From Nitrospinota bacterium (GTDB taxonomy: Bacteria > Nitrospinota_A > UBA7883 > JACRLM01), in assembly GCA_015231995.1 (NCBI GenBank), contig JADGAO010000137.1, positions 1 to 8,900 on the forward strand: DNA of 8,900 nt, read 5' to 3'. The position numbers were made by a program, and so were the translations under genes. This document shows, in pieces, positions 1 to 5,368 of the stretch (position 1 is the stretch's first letter; each line of letters begins with the position of its first letter). The notes under the pieces were generated by a model that did not search any database, was not told the DNA's origin, and worked only from the letters and a program-made list of their open reading frames with translations.

Positions 1-4
1 TTGG

Positions 5-58
5 AGCATTTGAGGGACTTGAGCGACTTGAAAGACTTGAAAAGGATGAGGGACTTGA
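5..58. repeat. 9-bp tandem repeat, six imperfect units
   Basis: Six consecutive 9-bp units read agcatttga, gggacttga, gcgacttga, aagacttga, aaaggatga, gggacttga. Four share the core GACTTGA at 16-22, 25-31, 34-40 and 52-58. In the + frame beginning at base 1 the stretch is open to a TGA at 85-87 and reads as a leucine/aspartate/lysine-rich helical peptide with a three-residue period. It could therefore be the 3' end of a gene outside the window. The period is seen directly; coding is only a possibility. Confidence 0.65.
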
Positions 59-265
59 TCCTTCAATCGAAGATCCTTTCAGGATGACAACGATTTGTCA
101 TTCTGACGGCAATGTCATTCTGAACGAAGTGAAGAATCTACCAAATAGAATATTCTGTTTTACTTTGATCCTTCGCTCGAGCGCTTGTCCTGATGAGCGT
201 GAGCGAAGAAGGAACTCCCTCAGGATGACAAGTATGTGTCATTCTGAACGGAGCGTAGCGAAGGC
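56..265. repeat. Dispersed intergenic hairpin repeat cluster (VILNEVKNL-type)
   Basis: The 11-mer TGTCATTCTGA occurs at 96-106, 113-123 and 237-247. Its near-inverse TCAGGATGACA occurs at 79-89 and 220-230. Each of the two inverse copies pairs with the following 11-mer across a 6-base loop, giving hairpins at 79-106 and 220-247 with one G-T wobble. Runs such as gaacgaagtgaagaatct (122-139) and gaacggagcgtagcgaagg (246-264) match the familiar intergenic repeat of many bacterial draft genomes, whose translation gives spurious VILNEVKNL or CHSER peptides. The open frames here on either strand are repeat translations, not genes. Confidence 0.75.
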
Positions 266-360
266 TCCGCGCCGAACATTGGGCGACAGTCCGAGGCGAC
301 CCCGGCGAAGCGGAGAGATGGAGTGATAACCGATGAAAGATCGGAGTATCAACAACGCCC

Positions 361-389
361 TTGCCGCTATAACCGGCTTGTGGGATAAT
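361..389 (+). promoter_or_regulatory. Sigma70-type promoter for rimP-nusA
   Basis: A -35 element TTGCCG (361-366, four of six consensus bases) lies 17 bp before GATAAT (384-389, five of six). The -10 element is preceded by TGG at 381-383, an extended -10 TGn motif. Transcription would start near 396, leaving a leader of about 77 bases that contains the hairpin and T-run before rimP. Spacing and both elements are seen in the sequence; activity is inferred. Confidence 0.6.
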
Positions 390-419
390 TTCCCCAGCAA
401 ATTGCGGCTGATTTGGATG

Positions 420-458
420 AAAGTGGACGGATGCCTGTTCGCCCACTTTTTTTATTTT
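420..458 (+). promoter_or_regulatory. rimP leader hairpin with T-run (attenuator-like)
   Basis: AAAGTGGACG (420-429) pairs with CGCCCACTTT (440-449) except for one A-C mismatch, around a 10-base loop. The stem runs directly into seven T's (447-453) and then ATTTT. This is the form of an intrinsic terminator, placed between the predicted promoter and the rimP Shine-Dalgarno at 459-465. The arrangement resembles the rimP-leader RNA known as a putative attenuator upstream of rimP in proteobacteria. It could instead be the terminator of an upstream transcript, but the promoter at 361-389 lies before it, which favours attenuation of rimP-nusA. Confidence 0.6.
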
Positions 459-472
459 AAGGAAGACCTGCG

Positions 473-937
473 TTGACTGACATCGAACTGGACAAGATCA
501 AGGCGTTGATCGAGCCCGCCGTGACAGGGGAAGCCTGCGCGTTGTGGGACGTCGAACTTGCCGGGGGGCATGGAAGCCGGACTTTGCGCGTTTACATAGA
601 CAAAGAGGGCGGGGTGACAGTGGAAGACTGCGCCAAAGTGTCGCGCCAGGCCAGTTTGATACTTGACGCCGAGGACATCATCCAGGACCGGTATGTGCTG
701 GAGGTCTCATCGCCGGGCCTGACACGCGCCCTTAAAAAACCTTACGATTTCCAGCGCGCATTGGGCAAACTGGCCTTGTTGAGGCTTCGCAGGCCCATTG
801 GCGGCTCTAGCAAGATAGTGGTGACTATAGAGGAGGCAGGGGCCGAATCGCTGACAGTCACCTTCAAAAAAACCGGCCTGCGCGAGACGATACCCTATGC
901 GGATATCGCCCGGGCCAACCTTGAAATCGAATTCTGA
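473..937 (+). CDS. rimP: Ribosome maturation factor RimP
   Basis: RimP is a cytoplasmic factor that binds the 30S subunit and helps its maturation. The 154-residue product is of usual length. The N-terminal alpha/beta domain contains LRVYIDKEGGVTVEDC (residues 38-53) and the family signature YVLEVSSPGLTR (74-85). The C-terminal SH3-like barrel ends with IPYADIARANLEIEF. The TTG start is chosen because AAGGAAG (459-465) lies seven bases before it and no ATG offers a full N-terminus. nusA begins 14 bp after the stop, so the two are almost certainly co-transcribed, as in most bacteria. Expression may be set by the promoter at 361-389 and the leader hairpin at 420-458. Confidence 0.95.
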   Translation: MTDIELDKIKALIEPAVTGEACALWDVELAGGHGSRTLRVYIDKEGGVTVEDCAKVSRQASLILDAEDIIQDRYVLEVSSPGLTRALKKPYDFQRALGKLALLRLRRPIGGSSKIVVTIEEAGAESLTVTFKKTGLRETIPYADIARANLEIEF

Positions 938-951
938 GGGAGGATTCTGTT

Positions 952-2082
952 GTGACTTCCGAACTCATTAACGCGCTGAAAATGGTCGCGGACGAAAAGT
1001 CCATGGACATAAACGTCCTCATCTCCACGATAGAAGAGGCCGTGCTGGCCGTGGCCTCCAAACGGTTCAACCGCGACAACCTGCAGGTCGTATTCAACAC
1101 CGCCAAGGGCGAGTTCGAGTTGTACGAGGAACTGGAGGTTGTGGACGACGTCGAATATCCGCTCGACCAGATCGCTCTGGATAAAGCTATTTCGCTGGAT
1201 ACTTCCGCAGTCATAGGCTCCACGGTCAAGAGCAGGGTCATCATGGAAGACCTCGGCAGGATTGCGGCGCAGTCCGTGCGCCAGATGATCCACAAAAAAG
1301 GGCGCGAGGCGGAGGTTCACAAACGTTTCCTCAACTACAAAGCCCGCATCGGCGAGATGATAACGGTGAAAATCGCCAAACGAAACGACGCTGGCGTTGT
1401 GTTCGAGCTTGGCGAGATAGAGGCCATAATGCCCCCATCCGAGCAACTTGCCACGGACAAATACGAACGCGGGAGAAACATGCGGGTGGTCATCGCCGAA
1501 GTTTCGGAAGGGCGCAGGGAACCGAGGGTGACACTTTCTCGCGCCAATCCCGCGCTTCTCCAGAAGCTGTTGGAGATGGAGTCGCCGGAGCTTGCGGACG
1601 GCTCCGTGGAGATTATCTCGATGGCCCGCGACCAGTCCGGCAGGTCAAAAGTCGCGGTGCGATCGAGAAAAAAAGACATTGACCCGGTCGGCTCCCTTAT
1701 AGGCGCGCAGGGGGTGCGCATAAAACCTGTGATGAAAGAGCTGTCGGGCGAAAAGATAGACATTTTCACATGGTCGGACGACCCGAAAAAGCTTATCGCC
1801 TCCGCGCTCACGCCCGCAAAGGGTTTGACCGTCATCGTTTCGGAAAAACGCAAGTTCGCCGAGGTTATCGCCCCCGAAGACCAGCTTTCGCTGGCAATCG
1901 GCAAAAGGGGTTGCAACGTGAAACTGGCCGTCCAGATAACCCACTGGGATCTGGACGTTATGAGCCGTAAGGAATACGAGGACAAGCTTGCGCGTATGTC
2001 GGGACAGGAGCGTCGCGAAAGGGATGGGGCTGGCGGCGAGCCGTTATCGGGTGAAGTTCGGGAGAATAGAAGCGCGGGCTAG
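952..2082 (+). CDS. nusA: Transcription termination/antitermination factor NusA
   Basis: NusA binds RNA polymerase and nascent RNA and modulates pausing, termination and antitermination. The 376-residue product shows the standard order: an N-terminal polymerase-binding domain (about 1-125), an S1 domain (about 131-198), KH1 with DPVGSLIGAQGVRI (244-257) and KH2 with LSLAIGKRGCNVKLA (312-326). It ends in a short charged tail (about 340-376), so the acidic repeats of the Escherichia coli protein are absent, as in many bacteria. The GTG start has GAGGGAGGA (936-944) seven bases upstream, overlapping the rimP stop region. The usual ylxR/infB genes do not follow: a convergent gene ends 41 bp downstream. 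Confidence 0.96.
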   Translation: MTSELINALKMVADEKSMDINVLISTIEEAVLAVASKRFNRDNLQVVFNTAKGEFELYEELEVVDDVEYPLDQIALDKAISLDTSAVIGSTVKSRVIMEDLGRIAAQSVRQMIHKKGREAEVHKRFLNYKARIGEMITVKIAKRNDAGVVFELGEIEAIMPPSEQLATDKYERGRNMRVVIAEVSEGRREPRVTLSRANPALLQKLLEMESPELADGSVEIISMARDQSGRSKVAVRSRKKDIDPVGSLIGAQGVRIKPVMKELSGEKIDIFTWSDDPKKLIASALTPAKGLTVIVSEKRKFAEVIAPEDQLSLAIGKRGCNVKLAVQITHWDLDVMSRKEYEDKLARMSGQERRERDGAGGEPLSGEVRENRSAG

Positions 2083-2108
2083 CGAATTAGCGTTGCGTCA
2101 ACATTCGC
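2082..2108. terminator. Hairpin between convergent nusA and apbE
   Basis: GCGAAT (2082-2087) pairs with ATTCGC (2103-2108). Inside it GTTG (2092-2095) pairs with CAAC (2099-2102) around CGT, leaving a 4-base bulge on the left arm. It starts at the last base of the nusA stop and lies in the only gap between two convergent genes, a natural place for bidirectional termination. No T-run follows on either strand, so it is at best a weak or Rho-assisted terminator. Confidence 0.3.
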
Positions 2109-2123
2109 GCCATTGGCTCTAAA

Positions 2124-3041
2124 TTATATGCGCTGACGATAATTGAGCTTGAGGGAGCCGCCTTGATCTCCATTCTCATTCACCCAAAAATGAGCCGCTC
2201 CGATATCCTCCAGCCAGTTGACGCCGCCAAAACCTTTCAGCATGGCGATTGTGCAGAGGCTACCGGCCACCACGCATTTTTCGGCTATCACGCTTACGCA
2301 AGCCAACCCGCGCACAGGCCAGCCGGTCAGGGGGTTGATGATGTGGCTGTAACGAACGCCGTTTACCATCACACACCGCTCGTAATCGCCGCTACTTGCC
2401 AAGGCTCCGCGATGTATCTCCACTGTTCCAACAGAAGAATCGGTTTGCCGGGGATGCCGTATTTCGATAACCCATGGGGCATGGTCTGGATGGGGGCCAA
2501 TAACGTTGATATCGCCCCCCAAATCAACCAACCCATGAGCGATTCCACGAGACACTAAAATCTCGGAAACCCTGTCCGCCGCGTATTCTTTGCCGATTCC
2601 GCCAAAATCCAGTTCCATGCCCGGAACCGTAAATTCAAGGTTCGGCGCATTCCATGATATTTTGTCCAATCCTATTCTGGGCAGAAGGCTTTTGATCTGT
2701 TCCTGTTCTGGGACGATGCCGGATGAGAAATCCCAAACATTACGCAGAACGCCGGATGTGATATCGAAGAGCCGCTCACTGCTTTCGTAACAGGCGTAGG
2801 CGTAGTCCAACAATCCGGCAGTTTCATCGTCAACGCAGACACTTCCGCCAGATTGGGCCGCTTGATTGATCTGGGATAGAAGGCTGTGGGGATTGTATCG
2901 GGAATAGCGATCCTCGATCCGGTACACCTCGTCAATGGCGTGATCGGCGATTTCCTGAGCGACGGAGGGGTTTGAGGCGTAGAAATGAAGATTGCACTCC
3001 GTTCCCATCGCTGAAAACGGAAAACTGTACAGGTCAAACAT
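2124..3041 (-). CDS. apbE: ApbE-family FAD:protein FMN transferase
   Basis: ApbE proteins transfer FMN from FAD to a threonine of flavoproteins such as NqrC, RnfG or FMN-binding domain proteins. The 305-residue product carries the family motifs in order: AMGTECNLHFYA (11-22), FDITSG (92-97), DFGGIGKEYAADRV (145-158), LVDLGGDI (171-178), ASSGDYER (215-222) and YSHIINPLTGWPV (231-243). The C-terminal ADALAT-type motif, which helps bind the metal, reads AGSLCT (259-264), so the aspartate is glycine while the threonine is kept. There is no signal peptide or lipobox, unlike many periplasmic members, so a cytoplasmic place is likely. The ATG is fixed by an in-frame TGA nine bases upstream. No good Shine-Dalgarno is visible, and a long inverted repeat abuts the start. 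No substrate gene is nearby. Confidence 0.9.
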   Translation of the reverse strand: MFDLYSFPFSAMGTECNLHFYASNPSVAQEIADHAIDEVYRIEDRYSRYNPHSLLSQINQAAQSGGSVCVDDETAGLLDYAYACYESSERLFDITSGVLRNVWDFSSGIVPEQEQIKSLLPRIGLDKISWNAPNLEFTVPGMELDFGGIGKEYAADRVSEILVSRGIAHGLVDLGGDINVIGPHPDHAPWVIEIRHPRQTDSSVGTVEIHRGALASSGDYERCVMVNGVRYSHIINPLTGWPVRGLACVSVIAEKCVVAGSLCTIAMLKGFGGVNWLEDIGAAHFWVNENGDQGGSLKLNYRQRI

Positions 3042-3044
3042 ACG

Positions 3045-3124
3045 CCGTCAAAAGGGAACTTATGACTAACCTTTTACCACAAATATGTGGAGGCAGTCAT
3101 CGTTGTTCCGTTCCCTTTTGACGG
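3045..3124. repeat. Nested 80-bp inverted repeat abutting the apbE start
   Basis: The 15-mer CCGTCAAAAGGGAAC (3045-3059) has an exact inverse GTTCCCTTTTGACGG at 3110-3124. Nested inside are ATGACT (3062-3067) with AGTCAT (3095-3100) and CCAC (3077-3080) with GTGG (3087-3090). The whole could fold as one long interrupted hairpin. In the minus-strand transcript its second arm ends three bases before the apbE ATG, so it could hide the initiation region, or it could be a small mobile repeat with inverted termini. The pairing is seen directly; either role is inferred. Confidence 0.8.
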
Positions 3125-3147
3125 GGAGCAAGGCGCGAATCGCTTCA

Positions 3148-3327
3148 TCAGGCCTTGATGTTTATCTTCATCCCTTTTCCCGCCACGGCGGATTTAAGGG
3201 CGCTGACGCTGGAAGCCATCCCACCCCCGTGCGCCGCTCCACTGCTGGCGGGTCTTGCTTGAGGGGCGGGACGCCGCATACTGGCGCCTGAAGAAATTTT
3301 CGGTCCGGCTCCTGATACTCCGCTCAA
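3148..3327 (-). CDS. Possible small basic protein (59 aa), function unknown
   Basis: A TTG codon (3325-3327) is preceded by a perfect AAGGAG (complement at 3334-3339) with six bases of spacing, and directly by an in-frame TAA. The resulting 59-residue product is rich in Gly, Ala and Ser, has no cysteine, carries RRPAPQARPASS in the middle and ends in GKGMKINIKA. Its codons favour G or A at the first position and small residues, as a real gene would. rimP in this window also uses TTG. It lies between the hicA remnant and apbE on the same strand, behind a 22-bp palindrome. I recognise no family. It could be a chance frame; homologues would be needed to raise confidence. Confidence 0.4.
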   Translation of the reverse strand: MSGVSGAGPKISSGASMRRPAPQARPASSGAAHGGGMASSVSALKSAVAGKGMKINIKA

Positions 3328-3346
3328 TTACAACTCCTTGTTTTAT

Positions 3347-3368
3347 TTGCAATACCCAGGTATCGCAA
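3347..3368. promoter_or_regulatory. 22-bp palindrome, operator- or hairpin-like
   Basis: TTGCAATACC (3347-3356) and GGTATCGCAA (3359-3368) are inverse copies with one mismatch, separated by CA. The site lies seven bases upstream of the AAGGAG of the possible 59-residue gene (minus strand). This is a typical place for a dimeric repressor site or a leader hairpin. Symmetry is seen; function is inferred. Confidence 0.45.
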
Positions 3369-3535
3369 GCCATTAAAACCAGCTTTCTTTCACACCTTTG
3401 TAGGTTATCGGCAGGAGAGTAGCGGAGCAATAGGAGAAATTCAAGAAAATCCGATTCAAACCAAATCTCTGGCCAGATATAAATGAGGAAGGAAACATGC
3501 GTGTTTTTAGGGATAACGCGCGTTTTATGAAGCCG

Positions 3536-3763
3536 TCAACGCCTGTTCGTGAAATCCACTACGCTAAACCCAGCGTCTTTTAGAATCCGTGCAACAAGCC
3601 CCCTGCCAATGTAGCAACCAGCATGAATTGGCACGGTAACTCAGATACGACGTTCCTCACTCCAGAGAGTAAGATGGCTTCCGGTTTGTCGGTCTTCAAT
3701 AAACCCCTTCGATTTTAGAAACCGGACAAGCTCCCGCGCCGTTACTTGAGGAAAACGTGTCAT
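3536..3763 (-). pseudogene. hicA: HicA-type mRNA interferase toxin, interrupted by a stop
   Basis: HicA toxins are small double-stranded-RNA-binding-fold ribonucleases neutralised by HicB. Reading from the ATG at 3763, which overlaps the hicB stop as ATGA, gives MTRFPQVTARELVRFLKSKG, then QTGSHLTLW with the catalytic-type histidine at position 30. An in-frame TGA at codon 41 (3641-3643) follows. The same frame then continues VTVPIHAG and GLVARILKDAGFSVVDF to a second stop at codon 76, exactly matching the family's C-terminal half and length. A single CGA-to-TGA change would explain the break. The 40-residue product lacks half the fold and should be inactive. A sequencing error or read-through is the alternative. 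Confidence 0.8.
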
Positions 3764-3999
3764 TCAGGAATGCCCACCGTCAACTCTTCCACGTGGACAA
3801 GCCGTTCATTTTGAGGTATAGGCTGGCCATGAGTAAGTAGCGAGGCTAAATGCTGTTCAACAGCCTGCCGGATATTGCGTTTGGCTTCCTCGATCGTTTT
3901 CCCGTTGCTGAAACAGCCGGGTAGCGTTGGACTGTATGCGGAGTACCCTTCATCCTCCGCTTCTTTTTCTATCACAATCTCAAAAGCATAGTATTTCAT
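3760..3999 (-). CDS. hicB: HicB-family antitoxin (short form)
   Basis: HicB binds and blocks HicA and usually represses its own operon. The 79-residue product has the partial RNase H-like fold signature YSAYSPTLPGCFSNGKTIEEA (from residue 19), followed by the helix RNIRQAVEQHLASLL and a short tail. No ribbon-helix-helix or helix-turn-helix domain follows, so this is the short form and DNA binding is uncertain. The ATG has AAGGGG (complement at 4005-4010) five bases upstream. The gene precedes hicA, the reverse of the Escherichia coli order, with an ATGA overlap. It is intact although its toxin partner is broken. The gene lies 54 bp behind the stress-protein gene and may be read from the same transcript. 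Confidence 0.88.
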   Translation of the reverse strand: MKYYAFEIVIEKEAEDEGYSAYSPTLPGCFSNGKTIEEAKRNIRQAVEQHLASLLTHGQPIPQNERLVHVEELTVGIPE

Positions 4000-4053
4000 G
4001 GTTTCCCCTTCAATAGACGGCGACGTCCCTTAACCGCTGACTATCAGCCCCTC

Positions 4054-4899
4054 TCATCTTACCACCAGCACCGGGCATTGGGCGTGGCCGATTATCTTCT
4101 CCGTCACGCTTCCCATGATGAGCCGCATCAGCCCCGTCCTGCCGTGGGAGCCGACAACTATCGCATTCGCGCCGCGCTCCTTGGCGAAATTTGTCACAAC
4201 CTCGAACGCCCTGCCCTTGACAACAAACGTCTCAGATGGCACACCGGCCAGTCCGGCGAAGTCTTTGGCGGCGTTTACAAACCCTTCGGCGGCGGTAGTC
4301 AAAGCTTGCTCGTTACGCGGGTTTGAAGGCTCCACCGTAGAGATGATCATCAGCGTTCCGCCGTATGAGGCGGCTATGTCCACGGCCCGGCGGGTGGCGT
4401 TGTTCGAGCATTTGGAGCCGTCCACGGCAAGCAGGATTTTATCGAACCCGACCTTCGAGTCGCGTGGAACCGCCAAAACATCCACTGTGGAATACCCTAT
4501 AACCCTGGACGTAACGCTCCCCATAAACGCTCGTTCGAGACGTGTATGCCCCCGTCTTCCCATCACGATAAGGTCGCAATCGTTCTCATGGGCGTAGTCC
4601 ACCACCTTTTGATACGGATCGCCCTCTAGGCAGACGGTGGAAATATCAAGCCCGGAGTCTTTGGCGGTTTTCCCGGCGTAAGCCAACGCCGCCTTGCACG
4701 GCTGGCAAACGGCGTCCCAAACCTTATCGAGATCAAGCACTCCGAATTCACCCTCGAAAGCCGGGGCCGCCGTGAGCGCGGTAAGCTTTATCTGTTCCGT
4801 CTGCGTATCGGACAGGACAAACTTGAGCGTCTCGTTTACGGCGTTATGGCTCGAATCCGATTCGTCAATGGCTATCAGTATGTTCTTATATCTTCCCAT
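4054..4899 (-). CDS. Tandem-domain universal stress protein (UspA family)
   Basis: Universal stress proteins are cytoplasmic nucleotide-binding proteins linked to stress, energy state or partner transporters. The 281-residue product has two Usp domains. Domain 1 (about 1-145) begins YKNILIAIDESDSS and carries the ATP-binding pattern G-2x-G-9x-G-S with glycines 114, 117 and 127. Domain 2 (about 152-281) begins FDKILLAVDGS and carries the same pattern with glycines 250, 253 and 263. Both look able to bind ATP. The ATG at 4899 is preferred because GAGG lies six bases upstream; a GTG at 4911 would add four residues but lacks a ribosome site. The gene follows the small membrane protein and TSUP genes by about 31 bp, suggesting one operon. 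Confidence 0.93.
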   Translation of the reverse strand: MGRYKNILIAIDESDSSHNAVNETLKFVLSDTQTEQIKLTALTAAPAFEGEFGVLDLDKVWDAVCQPCKAALAYAGKTAKDSGLDISTVCLEGDPYQKVVDYAHENDCDLIVMGRRGHTRLERAFMGSVTSRVIGYSTVDVLAVPRDSKVGFDKILLAVDGSKCSNNATRRAVDIAASYGGTLMIISTVEPSNPRNEQALTTAAEGFVNAAKDFAGLAGVPSETFVVKGRAFEVVTNFAKERGANAIVVGSHGRTGLMRLIMGSVTEKIIGHAQCPVLVVR

Positions 4900-4930
4900 A
4901 TCCTGCCTCACTATTTGCTTGCGGCCATAA

Positions 4931-5368
4931 TCAATGCCCGCCTACGCGCAACCAGCCCGACGCCGCAAGAAACAGAACAACCACTTCTAAAAGGGCTATA
5001 ACCAAGTATATCGTATCCTTTTTCCTGGCGAGAATAGGGATTATCCTTAAATAGCAGACAAGGGTGACGGACGAAAGCCACGCCACCGCGAAAAAGTTAA
5101 GCGCGTCTCCCCTGTTGAGCCTCCATACCCAGCCCCAGCCCGAAGGCGAGCCGGTTTTTTCGATAAACTCGTGAACCGGCAGTGTCCAGCGCACGGAGAG
5201 TTCTGTAAACGGGATTATCGGAGCGAGAGCGCCCGAGATGTATATCAAAAAGGAAATCACAAGCGTGGCAAGCCCGGTCTTAACGCCTATGTTGAGCGTA
5301 TTGGCATACGCTATACGCTCCTCGGCTCCGGGCTGTTTGGCGGCCTCACGTCCGTTTTGTTTAATCAT
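4931..5368 (-). CDS. Small three-helix membrane protein linked to TSUP permease
   Basis: The 145-residue product has a charged N-terminus (1-27), then hydrophobic helices at about 30-54, 88-112 and 119-139. A loop between the first two contains RWTLPVHEFIEKTGSPSGWGW (from residue 60). Its ATG overlaps the TSUP stop as ATGA, implying translational coupling and a shared function. By position and topology it may be an accessory subunit of the permease, in the manner of DUF1634-type proteins found beside TauE/SafE genes, but I cannot assign it to that family by sequence. No catalytic motif or metal site is evident. Confidence 0.82.
   Translation of the reverse strand: MIKQNGREAAKQPGAEERIAYANTLNIGVKTGLATLVISFLIYISGALAPIIPFTELSVRWTLPVHEFIEKTGSPSGWGWVWRLNRGDALNFFAVAWLSSVTLVCYLRIIPILARKKDTIYLVIALLEVVVLFLAASGWLRVGGH

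Noticed and set aside
56..265. CRISPR array
   Set aside because: Repeat units are unevenly spaced, inverted as well as direct, and lack uniform spacers or cas genes.
84..446. Open frames of 80 (+) and 102 (-) residues left of rimP
   Set aside because: They are translations of the dispersed intergenic repeat (VILNEVKNL and CHSER-like strings), with no ribosome site or conserved domain.
3085..3430. A 68-residue + frame and a 78-residue - frame in the apbE-hicA gap
   Set aside because: Neither has a Shine-Dalgarno or motif. The + frame begins inside the inverted repeat, and the - frame competes with the better-supported TTG frame at 3148-3327.
3497..3583. 28-residue + frame with a good AGGAAGG ribosome site
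   Set aside because: It is antisense to the 3' part of the hicA remnant, very short, and shows no features; likely chance.
4036..4048. Small palindrome GCTGA-CTA-TCAGC between the stress protein gene and hicB
   Set aside because: A 5-bp stem without a T-run is too weak to call a terminator or operator.
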